From Paenibacillus aceris (GTDB taxonomy: Bacteria > Bacillota > Bacilli > Paenibacillales > NBRC-103111), in assembly GCF_017874035.1 (NCBI RefSeq), contig NZ_JAGGKV010000002.1, forward strand, positions 186,001 to 250,000: a stretch of DNA of 64,000 bases. Direction: 5' to 3'. Shown here in pieces: positions 25,874 through 35,223 of the stretch; position 1 is the first letter of the stretch; the number at the start of each line of letters is the position of its first letter. Below the pieces are notes generated by a model. That model was not told the origin of the DNA. It searched no databases and was given only the letters and a program-made list of their open reading frames with translations. Both the position numbers and the translations under genes were made by a program.

Positions 25874-26068
25874 TTACTTGCCTAGAAAATTTTTAATGAA
25901 AAACGAAAGTTGATATTCCATGCTAAGGGGATCGTTAAAGTAGAACGCCTTTGCGTCTGCTTCGAATTTATGCAGCGGCATGCTCGAAGTGCTGTACAGC
26001 GAATGAAAGTTGTCAGCAGTATATAAAGGAAAGTGAGACTCTGCCCACTCCGAGACAATGTTAGGCAT
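25874..26068 (-). CDS. Hypothetical 64-aa protein
   Basis: I do not recognise this gene. The protein is rich in aromatic residues (several Phe, Tyr, Trp and His), has no cysteine, signal or membrane helix, and ends in SFFIKNFLGK. ATG 26068 lies 7-8 nt after GGGAGG, and a clear terminator follows the stop by 25 nt. Both argue for an expressed gene or for the surviving 3' end of a longer one. It lies downstream of speD but behind that gene's terminator. Confidence 0.5.
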   Translation of the reverse strand: MPNIVSEWAESHFPLYTADNFHSLYSTSSMPLHKFEADAKAFYFNDPLSMEYQLSFFIKNFLGK

Positions 26069-26111
26069 TATCAATGCCTCCCAAGCGGATTTAGTGGTAA
26101 CCGATTAAAAA

Positions 26112-26145
26112 GAAAAAAGACACTTACCAACTCGTGGTAAGTGTC
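26112..26145 (-). terminator. Terminator after speD
   Basis: A perfect 11-bp stem, GACACTTACCA with TGGTAAGTGTC, is followed in minus sense by TTTTTTC. Confidence 0.92.
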
Positions 26146-26202
26146 TCGGCATGTACCGTTCATCTCGGGATATTCCCCAGGAAGCGGTTATTCGTAACTT
26201 GA

Positions 26203-27015
26203 TCAAGTAAAAATCATATTTTTCCCGTAAAAAATCTCATCCATCTCCCACTTAACGCTTTTTTCAATTTCCAACTGCTCTGCCGTGCTCAGTGAATCCT
26301 TTGTGTAGCCGAACAAATAATTGTTCAAGTCAAACTCGCGAAGTTTACATTTCGTATGAAATATATTTTCCTGATACACGTTCACATCAATCATGTGGTA
26401 CAGGTCTTGGATCTCGCTTGGGATATAGTTTTGGATGGAACTGATTTCATGATCGATGAACAGCTTGTGCCCAACGATGTCGCGTGTGAACCCTCTAACC
26501 CGGTAATCCATGATCATAATGTCGGTGTCAAAAGAGCGGATGAGGTAATTCAGCGCTTTGAGTGGCGATATTTCCCCGCATGTCGAGACGTCGATATCAG
26601 CCCGGAAGGTGCTGATTCCCTCGTCCGGATGATATTCAGGGTACGTATGTACGGTGATGTGGCTGGTGTTCAGATGCACGACGACCGCATCCGGGAGCGG
26701 GCCTGGGGACTCCTCAAACGATTCGTTGGGAGCCTTCTCGATCGGCCCTTCTGATACGAGCATGGTCACACTTGATCCTTGCGGCTCGTAATCCTGCTTG
26801 GAAATGTTCAGAACATGAGCCCCGATAATGTCTGCAACGGACTTCAATATCGCGGTCAAACGGTCTGCGTTGTATTGCTGGTCTATATAAGCGATGTATG
26901 CTTCACGCTCTTCTTTGGTTTTCGTAAAGCAAATATCGTACATATTAAAGCTTAACGATTTGGTCAAATTATTAAACCCATGCAGGGTAATGCGCTGCTC
27001 CGATGTTAACTTCAA
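26203..27015 (-). CDS. speD: S-adenosylmethionine decarboxylase proenzyme (SpeD, long bacterial type)
   Basis: This 270-residue proenzyme is close in size to E. coli SpeD (264), not to the ~125-residue Bacillus form. It self-cleaves before Ser118 in [13 protein letters not shown] to make the pyruvoyl cofactor; His119 and Cys146 ([10 protein letters not shown]) are the expected processing and catalytic residues. The product, decarboxylated AdoMet, feeds spermidine synthesis. The flanking genes are unrelated and a strong terminator follows. No spermidine synthase is seen in the window. Confidence 0.94.
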   Translation of the reverse strand: MKLTSEQRITLHGFNNLTKSLSFNMYDICFTKTKEEREAYIAYIDQQYNADRLTAILKSVADIIGAHVLNISKQDYEPQGSSVTMLVSEGPIEKAPNESFEESPGPLPDAVVVHLNTSHITVHTYPEYHPDEGISTFRADIDVSTCGEISPLKALNYLIRSFDTDIMIMDYRVRGFTRDIVGHKLFIDHEISSIQNYIPSEIQDLYHMIDVNVYQENIFHTKCKLREFDLNNYLFGYTKDSLSTAEQLEIEKSVKWEMDEIFYGKNMIFT

Positions 27016-27169
27016 CTATACTCCCCCTCACGAATAACGCGCTAGCTCAGATTTTGTAATAACTAAACTTAGGATGTGATGCCTGGGCTGCTTCTATCCA
27101 TTATTCGACAAGTAAAGAAGAGATGATGCCATGAAGACACCATCTCTGACTATGACTTTATAACTTACC

Positions 27170-28036
27170 TTACTTTTTCATAACGGGAATCCAAATCTCA
27201 CTTCGGAATGTTGGCGAGGTTACATCCTTACTCTCATTCCATAATAATTCCGGTCCAGCGATTTGTTCATACGTTGAAGACGGAAACCATTCGGAATAGA
27301 TGCGTCCCCAAACATTTTGCAGCGTATCAGGAAAAGGGCCGACGGCTTCGAATACAGCCCACGAGGATGCAGGAACTTCAAGTGAAGCCAGATGATCTGG
27401 ACATTCCAGCGAGGTTGCTGCCCCGATATAGTGATCAAGCTCCCCTTTTTCATCCATCCGTCCTTCAGAAAAGTTCGTAGAACCGCTAATTAGACCTCTT
27501 GGTGAAACATTGGATAACGCTTTAAGCTCTTGAATTAGCTCCGCATTTAAACTGCCCCACATGGCAGCAATTTCTGGATTGACTCCTTCGAAAATAATGG
27601 GCACTCTTTTCATGAGACCTACGATGCGGAACGCCTCTTTTTCTTCAATCCGATAGTTCATAACATCTCCTCCTTTTATTGAGAGCTGGAAAGTTAATCT
27701 AGGATAAGCTTTTAAGGTCTGGCCTGTCTCTCTTGCTTCAGTCGGCGTAATCCCATGCATAATTTGAAAAGCTCTTGTAAAAGAGTCAGGCGAGTTATAT
27801 CCATATTTCACGGCAACATCAATGATCTTTATGGCGCTATGGTTAAGCTCGAACGCGGCAAGAGTAAGCCGTCTGCGGCGAATATATTCTGACAACGATA
27901 CACCGGCAAGGAATGAAAACATTCGTTTAAAATGAAACTCCGAGCACATGGTTATTCGGGCTGCTTCTTTGAAGTCAATTTCCTCCGTCAGATTTTGTTC
28001 CAGATAGTTTAAAGCACCATTGATATTTTCAAGCAT
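27170..28036 (-). CDS. AraC-family regulator with GyrI-like effector domain
   Basis: This 288-residue protein has two helix-turn-helix motifs at the N-terminus (about residues 5-105; [12 protein letters not shown] and the [20 protein letters not shown] region). A GyrI-like/Bacterial-transcription-effector domain (about 125-285) follows and may bind drugs or hydrophobic ligands. The ATG at 28036 is preferred: AGAGGTG lies 9 nt before it, whereas the GTG four codons upstream is inside that site. It lies beside an MFS exporter-type gene, but a terminator separates the two. Confidence 0.88.
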   Translation of the reverse strand: MLENINGALNYLEQNLTEEIDFKEAARITMCSEFHFKRMFSFLAGVSLSEYIRRRRLTLAAFELNHSAIKIIDVAVKYGYNSPDSFTRAFQIMHGITPTEARETGQTLKAYPRLTFQLSIKGGDVMNYRIEEKEAFRIVGLMKRVPIIFEGVNPEIAAMWGSLNAELIQELKALSNVSPRGLISGSTNFSEGRMDEKGELDHYIGAATSLECPDHLASLEVPASSWAVFEAVGPFPDTLQNVWGRIYSEWFPSSTYEQIAGPELLWNESKDVTSPTFRSEIWIPVMKK

Positions 28037-28145
28037 CTTCAATATCACCTCTCTCTCTTATTATTAAAATAACAGAAGCTGAAAGCACATATCCGACTTT
28101 TCATGCACAATGAAGCAGGGTTCTACTCTTCAACTCTTCACATCT

Positions 28146-28198
28146 AAAAGACAGCGAGGCTGCCCTAAGGTCCATCAACCTTTAGGAATAGCCTCGCC
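28146..28198 (-). terminator. Terminator after the MFS gene
   Basis: In minus sense GCGAGGCT pairs with AGCCTCGC, with an inner stem CCTAAAGGT/ACCTTAGGG, then TGTCTTTT. Confidence 0.85.
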
Positions 28199-28211
28199 GG
28201 CATTGCACATA

Positions 28212-29411
28212 TTAGAAATTCTCTACGCGTGCACGTTTCTCATTCAGTATCGGGACCAAAATCAGTGCACCAACAACTAATAAACAGCCACTTAACGCGT
28301 ATACCACAAAAAGCGAGGAAACATCTTTCATATACCCTGAAATGGACATGCCGACCACCATCATCCCCATAAAAATCGGTGTGATCGCGCCACCAACCCT
28401 CCCCATATAAGCAGGTTCTGTATTTTTCATGAGAAGTGTTTGAATCCCTACTTGGACACAAGGGTAAAATAAACCACTGATCGCTTGCAGCGCAAACGAC
28501 AGAACGAGGATCTTCGATGCTCCGACAGCAACGGTGCAAATTGCACTAACGAGTAAACCTACGGCAAGCAGTGCTTGCGGTTTTACTTTTTTAGCGACAC
28601 TCATGATTGCAGCTCCACCGATTAGCATAGCAGCGCCATTCGTCATCAAAAACCACTGCATAAATGATTTGTCCTGCCCTAAGTTTTCAATTGTAATAAA
28701 AATCATCAGCGGTTGGATCATGCCTGCCGCAAGCCCGGATGCCGCGAAGGTTGCACCTAAGGTTCGCAGCGACCGGTTAGACCACACATATCTGATGCCG
28801 GCTTTCATCTCAGCCATAAAACTTCCGGCTTTCCGCTGCTTAACTTCTTCCGTGTCACGTAGCAATAACGATAAGATGATGGCAGATATCAGGAAAAATA
28901 AAAATGTTAGCATCAGGGAAACCTGAATGCCAAACTGCATAAAGATGAACACGCCAATCATTGGGCCTACGATTGTAAAAATGGCTAACAAAGATTGAGA
29001 CAAAGCCATTACGCTTTGCAATTGTTCGCTTGCCACATGCTTCTTATACAGCTTCATCGCAGAGGGCTGCGAGAATTGAGATAAGCTTGCCGAGATCAGT
29101 GTTCCTAATAAAAGAGCGTACCACTCGCCCATCACCAGGGCAAGCAGTACTGCCAATACGGAGATCGTAGACAGTAAGTCGCTCCAGACCATGGTTCGCT
29201 TAGGCTTCCAGCGGTCCGCAAAGGTCCCTCCGACGATCGCGAACAGAAAAATAGGCGCAAATTCGACGACCGAGATGAGTGACACATAGAGTGAATCATT
29301 ATTTGTTTTTTCGGTTACATATAAAAGCACTGCAAAATTTCTTATCCATACACCCAACTGCAGAAACACCCGTGAAAGGATAATGGTTCGCACATATCGA
29401 TTCGCAAACAC
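28212..29411 (-). CDS. MFS transporter (MFS_3/enterobactin-exporter-like)
   Basis: This 399-residue protein has about 12 membrane helices. The loop between helices 2 and 3 reads GGTFADRWKPKRTMVWSD, the MFS motif A in the form used by multidrug and siderophore exporters. It starts at GTG 29411, 1 nt after the stop of the DUF6530 gene, with GGGG just upstream, so the two are coupled. Export of a drug or metabolite is likely; the substrate is unknown. Confidence 0.87.
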   Translation of the reverse strand: MFANRYVRTIILSRVFLQLGVWIRNFAVLLYVTEKTNNDSLYVSLISVVEFAPIFLFAIVGGTFADRWKPKRTMVWSDLLSTISVLAVLLALVMGEWYALLLGTLISASLSQFSQPSAMKLYKKHVASEQLQSVMALSQSLLAIFTIVGPMIGVFIFMQFGIQVSLMLTFLFFLISAIILSLLLRDTEEVKQRKAGSFMAEMKAGIRYVWSNRSLRTLGATFAASGLAAGMIQPLMIFITIENLGQDKSFMQWFLMTNGAAMLIGGAAIMSVAKKVKPQALLAVGLLVSAICTVAVGASKILVLSFALQAISGLFYPCVQVGIQTLLMKNTEPAYMGRVGGAITPIFMGMMVVGMSISGYMKDVSSLFVVYALSGCLLVVGALILVPILNEKRARVENF

Positions 29412-29412
29412 G

Positions 29413-29895
29413 TCAATACCCCATATCTTTTAAAATTCTAGACAGCATGCTCAGACGTTCGCCGTTAAGCTCATCATCTTCACTTAGCGCTTGACTGAAT
29501 AGTTTAATGTCTTCGTTAATTTTATCGTTATCCGTACATACAGCCACGGTCATAGCATCGCCTTGCAGACCTACACGGTCTATCACTGGATTCTCAGGGT
29601 CGTACAAGTTCTTATTCCGGTAGGCCTCCTCACGGAAATAAAGCATACTTCTTGTCACTAGAATGGCAAGGTCAAGTACGCGATGCAGTGGCAATTCTTC
29701 TGATTGCCTTGACCATTTTTCACCTGTGTATCTCCAAACTTTGGCGGAAATGTCGACTTTCCCTCTGTCATTCCATTGGGCAAGACCTAAAGAAAGACCC
29801 TTCGCATCGGACTCAGCGGCGTATCTGCCGTCGACCTGCTCATAATTTTCAGAAACGATGACAGGCTTATGTTTTAAAGATGTTGGTATTTTCAT
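29413..29895 (-). CDS. DUF6530 family protein
   Basis: This 160-residue cytosolic protein has conserved stretches LKHKPVIVSENYEQVDGRYA, LGLAQWNDRGKVDISAKVWR, ELPLHRVLDLAIL and VGLQGDAMTVAVCTDN, which I associate with DUF6530. The function is unknown. ATG 29895 lies 8 nt after GAAGGAG; the upstream in-frame ATG would lie in front of that site. It is the first gene of a two-gene unit with the MFS transporter, behind a strong promoter and repeated operator-like boxes. Confidence 0.82.
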   Translation of the reverse strand: MKIPTSLKHKPVIVSENYEQVDGRYAAESDAKGLSLGLAQWNDRGKVDISAKVWRYTGEKWSRQSEELPLHRVLDLAILVTRSMLYFREEAYRNKNLYDPENPVIDRVGLQGDAMTVAVCTDNDKINEDIKLFSQALSEDDELNGERLSMLSRILKDMGY

Positions 29896-29930
29896 TTCAA
29901 TTTCTCCTTCGTTCATTTAAATTTTCGCGA

Positions 29931-29965
29931 TTTACTAAATTACTAATTTACTAAATTACTAAATC
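29931..29965 (-). promoter_or_regulatory. Four tandem TTTAGTAA-type boxes (operator candidate)
   Basis: In minus sense, four TTTAGTAA/TTAGTAA boxes are packed at 8-10-nt steps, and the array is close to palindromic (GATTTAG ... at one end, TAAATC at the other). They begin just downstream of the expected transcription start of the DUF6530-MFS unit, a typical place for a repressor to block RNA polymerase. Confidence 0.5.
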
Positions 29966-29974
29966 ACAAGACCA

Positions 29975-30003
29975 ATAATATCCCTTTCAAATGGTTAAGT
30001 CAA
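29975..30003 (-). promoter_or_regulatory. Sigma-A-type promoter of the DUF6530-MFS operon
   Basis: In minus sense TTGACT (30003-29998) and TATTAT (29980-29975) are separated by 17 nt, close to consensus. Confidence 0.75.
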
Positions 30004-30261
30004 TACACTTCAGCGGATTGGTGAAATTTCACACTAAAATACAAGACGGCCTTTTTGACTCTCTCGGCAGGGCTCGGGGGCTTTTCCGACTGCGAGACAG
30101 CCTTTTCGGATTTCGCGCTGGAGATTTCGCGAGATTATGGCTGCGTCTCGGCTTCCATCTCTTAGTCATGTATTACGAAGGAATGTAAGTGCTACGCCAC
30201 GTTGAGTCATGGGACGAATGAGCGAGTATAGGGTATATGCAAGAAAAACGTTAATAACAAA
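30004..30261. other. Intergenic stretch without a recognisable gene
   Basis: A plus-strand open frame exists here but has no ribosome binding site or recognisable domain. Three loose copies of a GGCTTTTTCGACT-like string (near 30047, 30077 and 30101) look like degraded terminator stems. Nothing else is seen. Confidence 0.4.
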
Positions 30262-30445
30262 GGGAGGGAACTCCATTCCCTTATTTAAGCAAATTGCCGG
30301 ATTTCGTGAGTTTGAGTGAAACTACAGGCTCTTATTCAACCTCTTTCGTCCAAATATGTACCAAAATGGCGAAATAGCGGACCCTAGTTCCGCTCCCTCA
30401 CGCAAAGGGATCTTTTGGGCAAAATAGCGCCCTGTAGTTCCCCTA
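30262..30445 (+). repeat. Dispersed intergenic element, copy A
   Basis: Four degenerate dyads of the type GGAACTAYAGTTCC are centred near 30273, 30324, 30385 and 30435. Spacings are about 51, 61 and 50 nt. A second copy in the same orientation lies at 55209-55390 with 50, 61 and 50. Segments between the dyads also align (CTATTT..CCAAAAT, TTTGA..GAACTAC). No coding capacity is apparent. Confidence 0.6.
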
Positions 30446-30462
30446 CAAACATATAAATTCAA

Positions 30463-30494
30463 TAAAAAAACCCGATCTGCATGCAGATCAGGTT
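30463..30494 (-). terminator. Terminator of the beta-glucuronide operon
   Basis: In minus sense AACCTGATCTGC pairs with GCAGATCGGGTT around AT, followed by seven T. Confidence 0.92.
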
Positions 30495-30503
30495 TACATA
30501 TAT

Positions 30504-31925
30504 TTACCCTTTTCTCCCACTCTCTAATCGTTTCTCCGTCAAATAAACAGCAAGCTGATTCGTTCGCTGCTTATTCAACGGATAGAGGAAGACGATAATG
30601 AAGAAAATCAAAAGATAGACGATACCAGGGATTAACGTAGCTAAAGTGTAAATGCCATCAAGCGCTTCTTTGGTCTGCACAGAACGAGCGGCGTCATATC
30701 CGACAGACCCGATGGCAAAGCCTCCGATCCCTCCGGCCAGTGCTTGTCCTACTTTTCGCGCAAAAGAATAAATGGCATATACGGTGCCATCCTCGCGTAA
30801 TCCTGTGACATATTCTTGATAATCAATGACATCGGTTACAAAAGCCCAAACAACCAGATTGAAAAATGCAAAGCCAAACATACCAATTGCGGAAATAATG
30901 ACAAATTGCAACGCACTCACATGCGGAAAGAAATATAAAGCAAGGTAGACAACAGATGAAAGCAGCATTCCTGCTGCCGCTACTTCTTTCTTGCCGAATT
31001 TATTCACAAGCGACTTTACGAAAGGGATCGCAATGAATACGGCAAGCGTTTGAATGAATCCAGCCAAACTTAACATCGAAGCGCTTCCAAAGTAATTCTT
31101 AAACAAATACACATTGACTGCACCGACAAGCATGGAAAGCATCATAAACACCAGTGACGCAATCAGGATGGAGATTAAGGGTCTGTTTTTGCGCAAACCG
31201 TTCAATGTTGTGCCTAGATGGAGCTTCTTTGCTTGCGTTTCAGGTATCGTAATACGTTCATTGGATAATTTATAGCACGCCATGTAGCAGGAGATCGAAA
31301 GAATACCGAAAAGAATCGCTGCCAGCATAAATCTGTTGGAATCTGCTTTATTGTTGACAAATAGGATTAACGGTCCAACCACATTAATAATTAAGCCTGC
31401 GAGATTAGCACCCATCGTCCTGTATGTCGATAATGCCGTGCGCTCGACTGAGACGCTCGTTATTACGGATGCCATCGATCCGTATGGAATATTGACCGTA
31501 CTGTATAAAGTTCCCCATACCAGGTAGGTGACAAAAGCGTAAGCCATATAGAAACCATCGGACATTCCAGGAATTTTCACGAACATAAGAATGCCTGAGA
31601 GCACGAGCGGAAACGACATTCGGAAGATCCAAGGCCTAAATTTGCCTTGAATCCCCGCTTTTCTCGTGTCGATAAAACGCCCCCAAACCACATCTGCAAA
31701 AGCGTCCCAAAGTCTTGCGATTAAAAAAACAAGTCCGATTGTCGCTGGGTGTATTTTGAAAATGTCCGTGTAATAGACCATTAAGAATGAGCTCACAAGA
31801 ATAAAGAAGAAATCATTCCCGAAATCGCCGAACAAATAACCAAGCTTATCTCGAATGCCGAAGGGACGACTTGCGATGGTGTTCAAATTTGGTTCAGACG
31901 TATGTTGAATGACCACATGACTCAT
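30504..31925 (-). CDS. Glycoside-pentoside-hexuronide (GPH) cation symporter, probable beta-glucuronide carrier
   Basis: This 473-residue, 12-helix symporter belongs to the GPH family (MelB/UidB-like). Diagnostic parts are GYLFGDFGNDFFF near the N-terminus, LVFLIARLWDAFADVVWGR in helices 1-2, and the KFRPWIFRMSFPL loop. Its gene follows the beta-glucuronidase gene by 43 nt, so glucuronides are the likely cargo, as for UidB. It starts at ATG 31925 after GGAGGAAT and ends at a strong terminator. Confidence 0.9.
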   Translation of the reverse strand: MSHVVIQHTSEPNLNTIASRPFGIRDKLGYLFGDFGNDFFFILVSSFLMVYYTDIFKIHPATIGLVFLIARLWDAFADVVWGRFIDTRKAGIQGKFRPWIFRMSFPLVLSGILMFVKIPGMSDGFYMAYAFVTYLVWGTLYSTVNIPYGSMASVITSVSVERTALSTYRTMGANLAGLIINVVGPLILFVNNKADSNRFMLAAILFGILSISCYMACYKLSNERITIPETQAKKLHLGTTLNGLRKNRPLISILIASLVFMMLSMLVGAVNVYLFKNYFGSASMLSLAGFIQTLAVFIAIPFVKSLVNKFGKKEVAAAGMLLSSVVYLALYFFPHVSALQFVIISAIGMFGFAFFNLVVWAFVTDVIDYQEYVTGLREDGTVYAIYSFARKVGQALAGGIGGFAIGSVGYDAARSVQTKEALDGIYTLATLIPGIVYLLIFFIIVFLYPLNKQRTNQLAVYLTEKRLESGRKG

Positions 31926-31968
31926 AGTAATTCCTCCACTGCGTTATCATCTGCTGTTTGCGCTTCAA

Positions 31969-33765
31969 CTATTTTTTATAGCCGTATTCCGGAATGGCTT
32001 GCCATCTTCTACGCAATTCATGCGCGGCATATTTCGGCTTCCGATCCCGAGTGAAAATCCCTTTCTTATTCCCTTGGACCCGCATAATACCTTGAGACGT
32101 ATTAAAATCCGCAAAATTCCAAACCTGTTCACCAACGAAGGTATCGAATTCATCGAATACTTCGTGGTTCGCACGTAAGTACTCAGCTTGAAACTCTTCG
32201 GTGAACATCACAGGGTCTACATCATGCAAACCGGCAACCGTATCCGCGCCATACTCTGTCATCATGATCGGTTTACCTGGGCAGCGCTTGCCCCAGCCCG
32301 CCAACTCTTCGCGCAATTTGATTTTGGCAGCTTCCATATCACCGCTTTGCACGTACCAGCCATAGTAACGGTTCAGTGCAAGCACATCGACAAGCTCTGC
32401 CACTTTGCATGTATCCGGAGTCGACATCAAATGTGTTACAATCGTGACTGGTCTTTTTTGCGGGTCAATTTCTTTAGCCAACTCGACTAGCGGCTTAAAA
32501 TAAGCATCCGCTCCCTCTTCTTCAGAGGCCGGCTCATTAGCAATGGACCACATGACGACACACGGGTGGTTTTTATCGCGGGCAATGAGCTCACGAATCA
32601 TATCCTCATGATGCTCCTTAGTTTGAAGTTCTTCCCACGTCTTTCTCTTCGGACCGTTTCCGAAAATAGCCATGAAATTCAAATGCAAACCGACCGCAGG
32701 GGTCTCATCAATGACGACAAGGCCTTCTTGGTCAGCCAGTCTCATTAATTCTTCCGAATACGGGTAGTGGGCTGTCCGGAACGAATTCGCGCCAATCCAT
32801 TTCATTAATCGAAAATCAAGAACATTGGCTGCTTCATTAAATCCTCTCCCATGGATCGGGGAATCTTCATGTTTGCCAAATCCTTTGAAATAAAACGGTT
32901 TATCGTTAATCAGGAATTTCCCCTCTTTCACCTCCACCGTTCTAACACCAAAAGGCTGTTCGTAGACATCGATCAACTTGCCATTTTGGGAGATCTCAAC
33001 TTTAAGCGTATACATGTAAGCCTGCAAAGGTTCCCAACGTGTAACATTTTGAATCTCAATTGTGCCTTGGAGGCCATTGCTTTCTCCCACGACAGTTCCC
33101 GACTGATCAACAACAACTGCTTTCAGTTGCCCGTCTCCGACAATTTCAACTTCATACCGAACGATACCGTCTTGTGCTTTCAACTCAGTCAAGACAGTGA
33201 CATCCTTCACGTAAGTATGAGGTGTTGTATAAATTTTCACCGGTCTATGAAGCCCTGCGTAATTAAAGAAGTCGAAGTTCGGGCTATTTTTGGCTACAAT
33301 GCCCTTTCCCGGAACTTCTTGTTCGCTGTAGATTCCGACAGGAAGCGTCGTTTCATCCACGATATTATTCACGGCAACCGTTAAGCGGTTATGGCCTGAT
33401 TTTAGATAAGAATTGATTTCGGCTTCAAAAGGTGTAAATCCGCCTTTATGCTCGATAACCGGTTCCCCATTCACATAAACGACCGCTTTATGAGTAGCCG
33501 AACCGAATCGCAATACGATACGCTCAGAGAAAAGTAGGTTCAAAACTGTAAAGTCTCTCTCATACCAGACCCAACCTACATGATTGCGAATATCCGCGGT
33601 AACGCCAACGTCATTGAAAGAGGACGGGACGGACATCGGGATGGTGTCTGTAAGCCCAGCTTCGAACCATTTTTCCTGAAAGCCCTTTCCAAAATCCAGT
33701 TTAAATTTCCATATCCCATTAAGATCTACAATTCCTCTTGACTCCGATATGATTGGATATAACAT
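31969..33765 (-). CDS. uidA: Beta-glucuronidase (glycoside hydrolase family 2)
   Basis: This 598-residue enzyme has the GH2 order sugar-binding, Ig-like and TIM-barrel domains. The acid/base Glu411 lies in [11 protein letters not shown] and the nucleophile Glu504 in MMTEYGADT. The Asn566-Lys568 motif (GNKKG), which recognises the glucuronate carboxylate in E. coli GUS, is at the same numbers, so glucuronidase rather than galactosidase activity is well supported. A surface loop near residues 360-375 is short. ATG 33765 follows AAAGGAG; upstream codons lie in the promoter region. No signal peptide is present, so the enzyme acts in the cytosol after uptake by the GPH symporter. Confidence 0.95.
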   Translation of the reverse strand: MLYPIISESRGIVDLNGIWKFKLDFGKGFQEKWFEAGLTDTIPMSVPSSFNDVGVTADIRNHVGWVWYERDFTVLNLLFSERIVLRFGSATHKAVVYVNGEPVIEHKGGFTPFEAEINSYLKSGHNRLTVAVNNIVDETTLPVGIYSEQEVPGKGIVAKNSPNFDFFNYAGLHRPVKIYTTPHTYVKDVTVLTELKAQDGIVRYEVEIVGDGQLKAVVVDQSGTVVGESNGLQGTIEIQNVTRWEPLQAYMYTLKVEISQNGKLIDVYEQPFGVRTVEVKEGKFLINDKPFYFKGFGKHEDSPIHGRGFNEAANVLDFRLMKWIGANSFRTAHYPYSEELMRLADQEGLVVIDETPAVGLHLNFMAIFGNGPKRKTWEELQTKEHHEDMIRELIARDKNHPCVVMWSIANEPASEEEGADAYFKPLVELAKEIDPQKRPVTIVTHLMSTPDTCKVAELVDVLALNRYYGWYVQSGDMEAAKIKLREELAGWGKRCPGKPIMMTEYGADTVAGLHDVDPVMFTEEFQAEYLRANHEVFDEFDTFVGEQVWNFADFNTSQGIMRVQGNKKGIFTRDRKPKYAAHELRRRWQAIPEYGYKK

Positions 33766-33807
33766 AGTTGCCGCTCCTTTTTTTTCGTTTTCAATCTCGA
33801 CAAATAA

Positions 33808-33825
33808 GATTATACTAAGATAATC
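33808..33825. promoter_or_regulatory. Palindrome and -10 candidate in the uidA/AraC divergent gap
   Basis: GATTAT and ATAATC form a dyad with a 6-nt spacer. On the minus strand the left half contains TATAAT, a possible -10 of uidA. The 133-nt divergent gap is the expected control region for the neighbouring AraC-type regulator. Confidence 0.4.
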
Positions 33826-33898
33826 AACTATCGAGTAGGACATATCATGCATATAAGGGACAATATTAACATCATTTCTCGCATGTTAGGAGATTCAA

Positions 33899-35119
33899 AT
33901 GACCATAGCCCATCATCACATATCTGTTATCAGCCTTACGATATTTCATATTACAGACATCAATACGCTTGTATTAAGCAGCAGCGGAGCCATTCAGTTG
34001 AACCACAAGCATGACCATATACCTGACTTTCTAGCTGATTGGGTGCAGGAAGACATCCAGCTCCTTTGCTCAGAAGCGCAAATTTCTCCCAGACAATGCT
34101 GTAAATACACGAATGCATGGGGATTTACCTATTTAGCCAAACAATTTCATATAAAAGAGGAGCGGCCTAAGATTTTAGTTACAGGTCCATTCTTACTGCA
34201 AGTTCCCGATGTCAATCCGTTGTATACGAAATTCAAAATGGATCAACAAAAGTGGATTGAACTAGAAAGTTTTTATCGTGGATTGAAATTAATTAGCGCA
34301 TCTAGGGTGCAAAGCATGGCTAATATCTTCGAGCAAATCGAGACCATCAGTCAAACCGATATTCGGGAATTGGAGCTTGAACAGCCAGCACCCGAGTCGC
34401 CGCGGCACAAAAATATAGAACTCATGCTGCAGCAACCGGATGAAGCGTATATCGACCTAGTTGATCTTCGTTATCAAATTGAACAAGAAATGACGCTGGC
34501 GGTGCAGCATGGCGATCAGGAATCGTTACAACAGGTACGAGTCAAAATGAAAAATCTGTATGATTTTTCCGATAGATTCCCCAACCAACCGGTAAGGACT
34601 TTAAGAAATGCGCTCATTATCCTAAATACGCTGTTAAGAGTCGCTGCCAAAAATGTGAACGTACAGCCTTTCTTCCTGCATCAGATTTCTGAGAAATTCG
34701 CCAAACTCATTGAACGAACAGAGACGATCGATTCTCTTAACAAGTTAATGACAGGCATGTTCGACGAATATTGCAAGCTGGTTCGCCTTCATGCTGTAAA
34801 AGGGTATTCCCCCCTAATCCAAAAAGCTATTCAATTCGTATCCCTGCACTACAATAAGCCATTTACTTTAGAGGATCTGTCTCATGCATGCCATGCACAC
34901 CCAGCGCACATTTCGAGACAGTTCAAGAAAAAAACAGGGATGACCGTGACCCAATACCAACAAAAGCGGCGGATTGAAGAGTCCAAACCTTATCTAAAAA
35001 AAGGCGATGCCTCCATCAAACGGATTGCTGAAACGATTGGCTTTGATGACGCGGGCTACTTTACCCGTATTTTCAAAAAGCTAGAGGGGATGACGCCTAC
35101 AGAATATCAAAAGAGCTGA
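33899..35119 (+). CDS. AraC-family regulator of the beta-glucuronide locus
   Basis: This 406-residue protein has the double helix-turn-helix at the C-terminus (about 300-405; LEDLSHACHAHPAHISRQFKK and IAETIGFDDAGYFTRIFKK motifs). The long N-terminal sensor region contains a CxxE...Q-CC segment but no recognised domain. ATG 33899 lies 6 nt after TTAGGAG. It is divergent from uidA and its symporter gene, so it is probably their activator. It is longer than the ~290-residue cupin-type AraC proteins. Confidence 0.88.
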   Translation: MTIAHHHISVISLTIFHITDINTLVLSSSGAIQLNHKHDHIPDFLADWVQEDIQLLCSEAQISPRQCCKYTNAWGFTYLAKQFHIKEERPKILVTGPFLLQVPDVNPLYTKFKMDQQKWIELESFYRGLKLISASRVQSMANIFEQIETISQTDIRELELEQPAPESPRHKNIELMLQQPDEAYIDLVDLRYQIEQEMTLAVQHGDQESLQQVRVKMKNLYDFSDRFPNQPVRTLRNALIILNTLLRVAAKNVNVQPFFLHQISEKFAKLIERTETIDSLNKLMTGMFDEYCKLVRLHAVKGYSPLIQKAIQFVSLHYNKPFTLEDLSHACHAHPAHISRQFKKKTGMTVTQYQQKRRIEESKPYLKKGDASIKRIAETIGFDDAGYFTRIFKKLEGMTPTEYQKS

Positions 35120-35150
35120 GCGTTCACCGCCCTCCGCACCCTTCTTTTCA

Positions 35151-35180
35151 TTGGATATTGGACAACTTAAATGATACAAT
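35151..35180 (+). promoter_or_regulatory. Sigma-A-like promoter of the VOC gene
   Basis: TTGGAT (35151-35156) and TACAAT (35175-35180) are 18 nt apart, 44 nt before the start codon. Confidence 0.5.
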
Positions 35181-35223
35181 ATGGAAATAACATGAAAACA
35201 AACAAACCTGAGGAGTGAGCCCA

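Noticed and set aside
29991..30188. 65-codon plus-strand frame upstream of the DUF6530 operon
   Set aside because: No ribosome binding site or domain, and it covers the promoter of the opposite operon.
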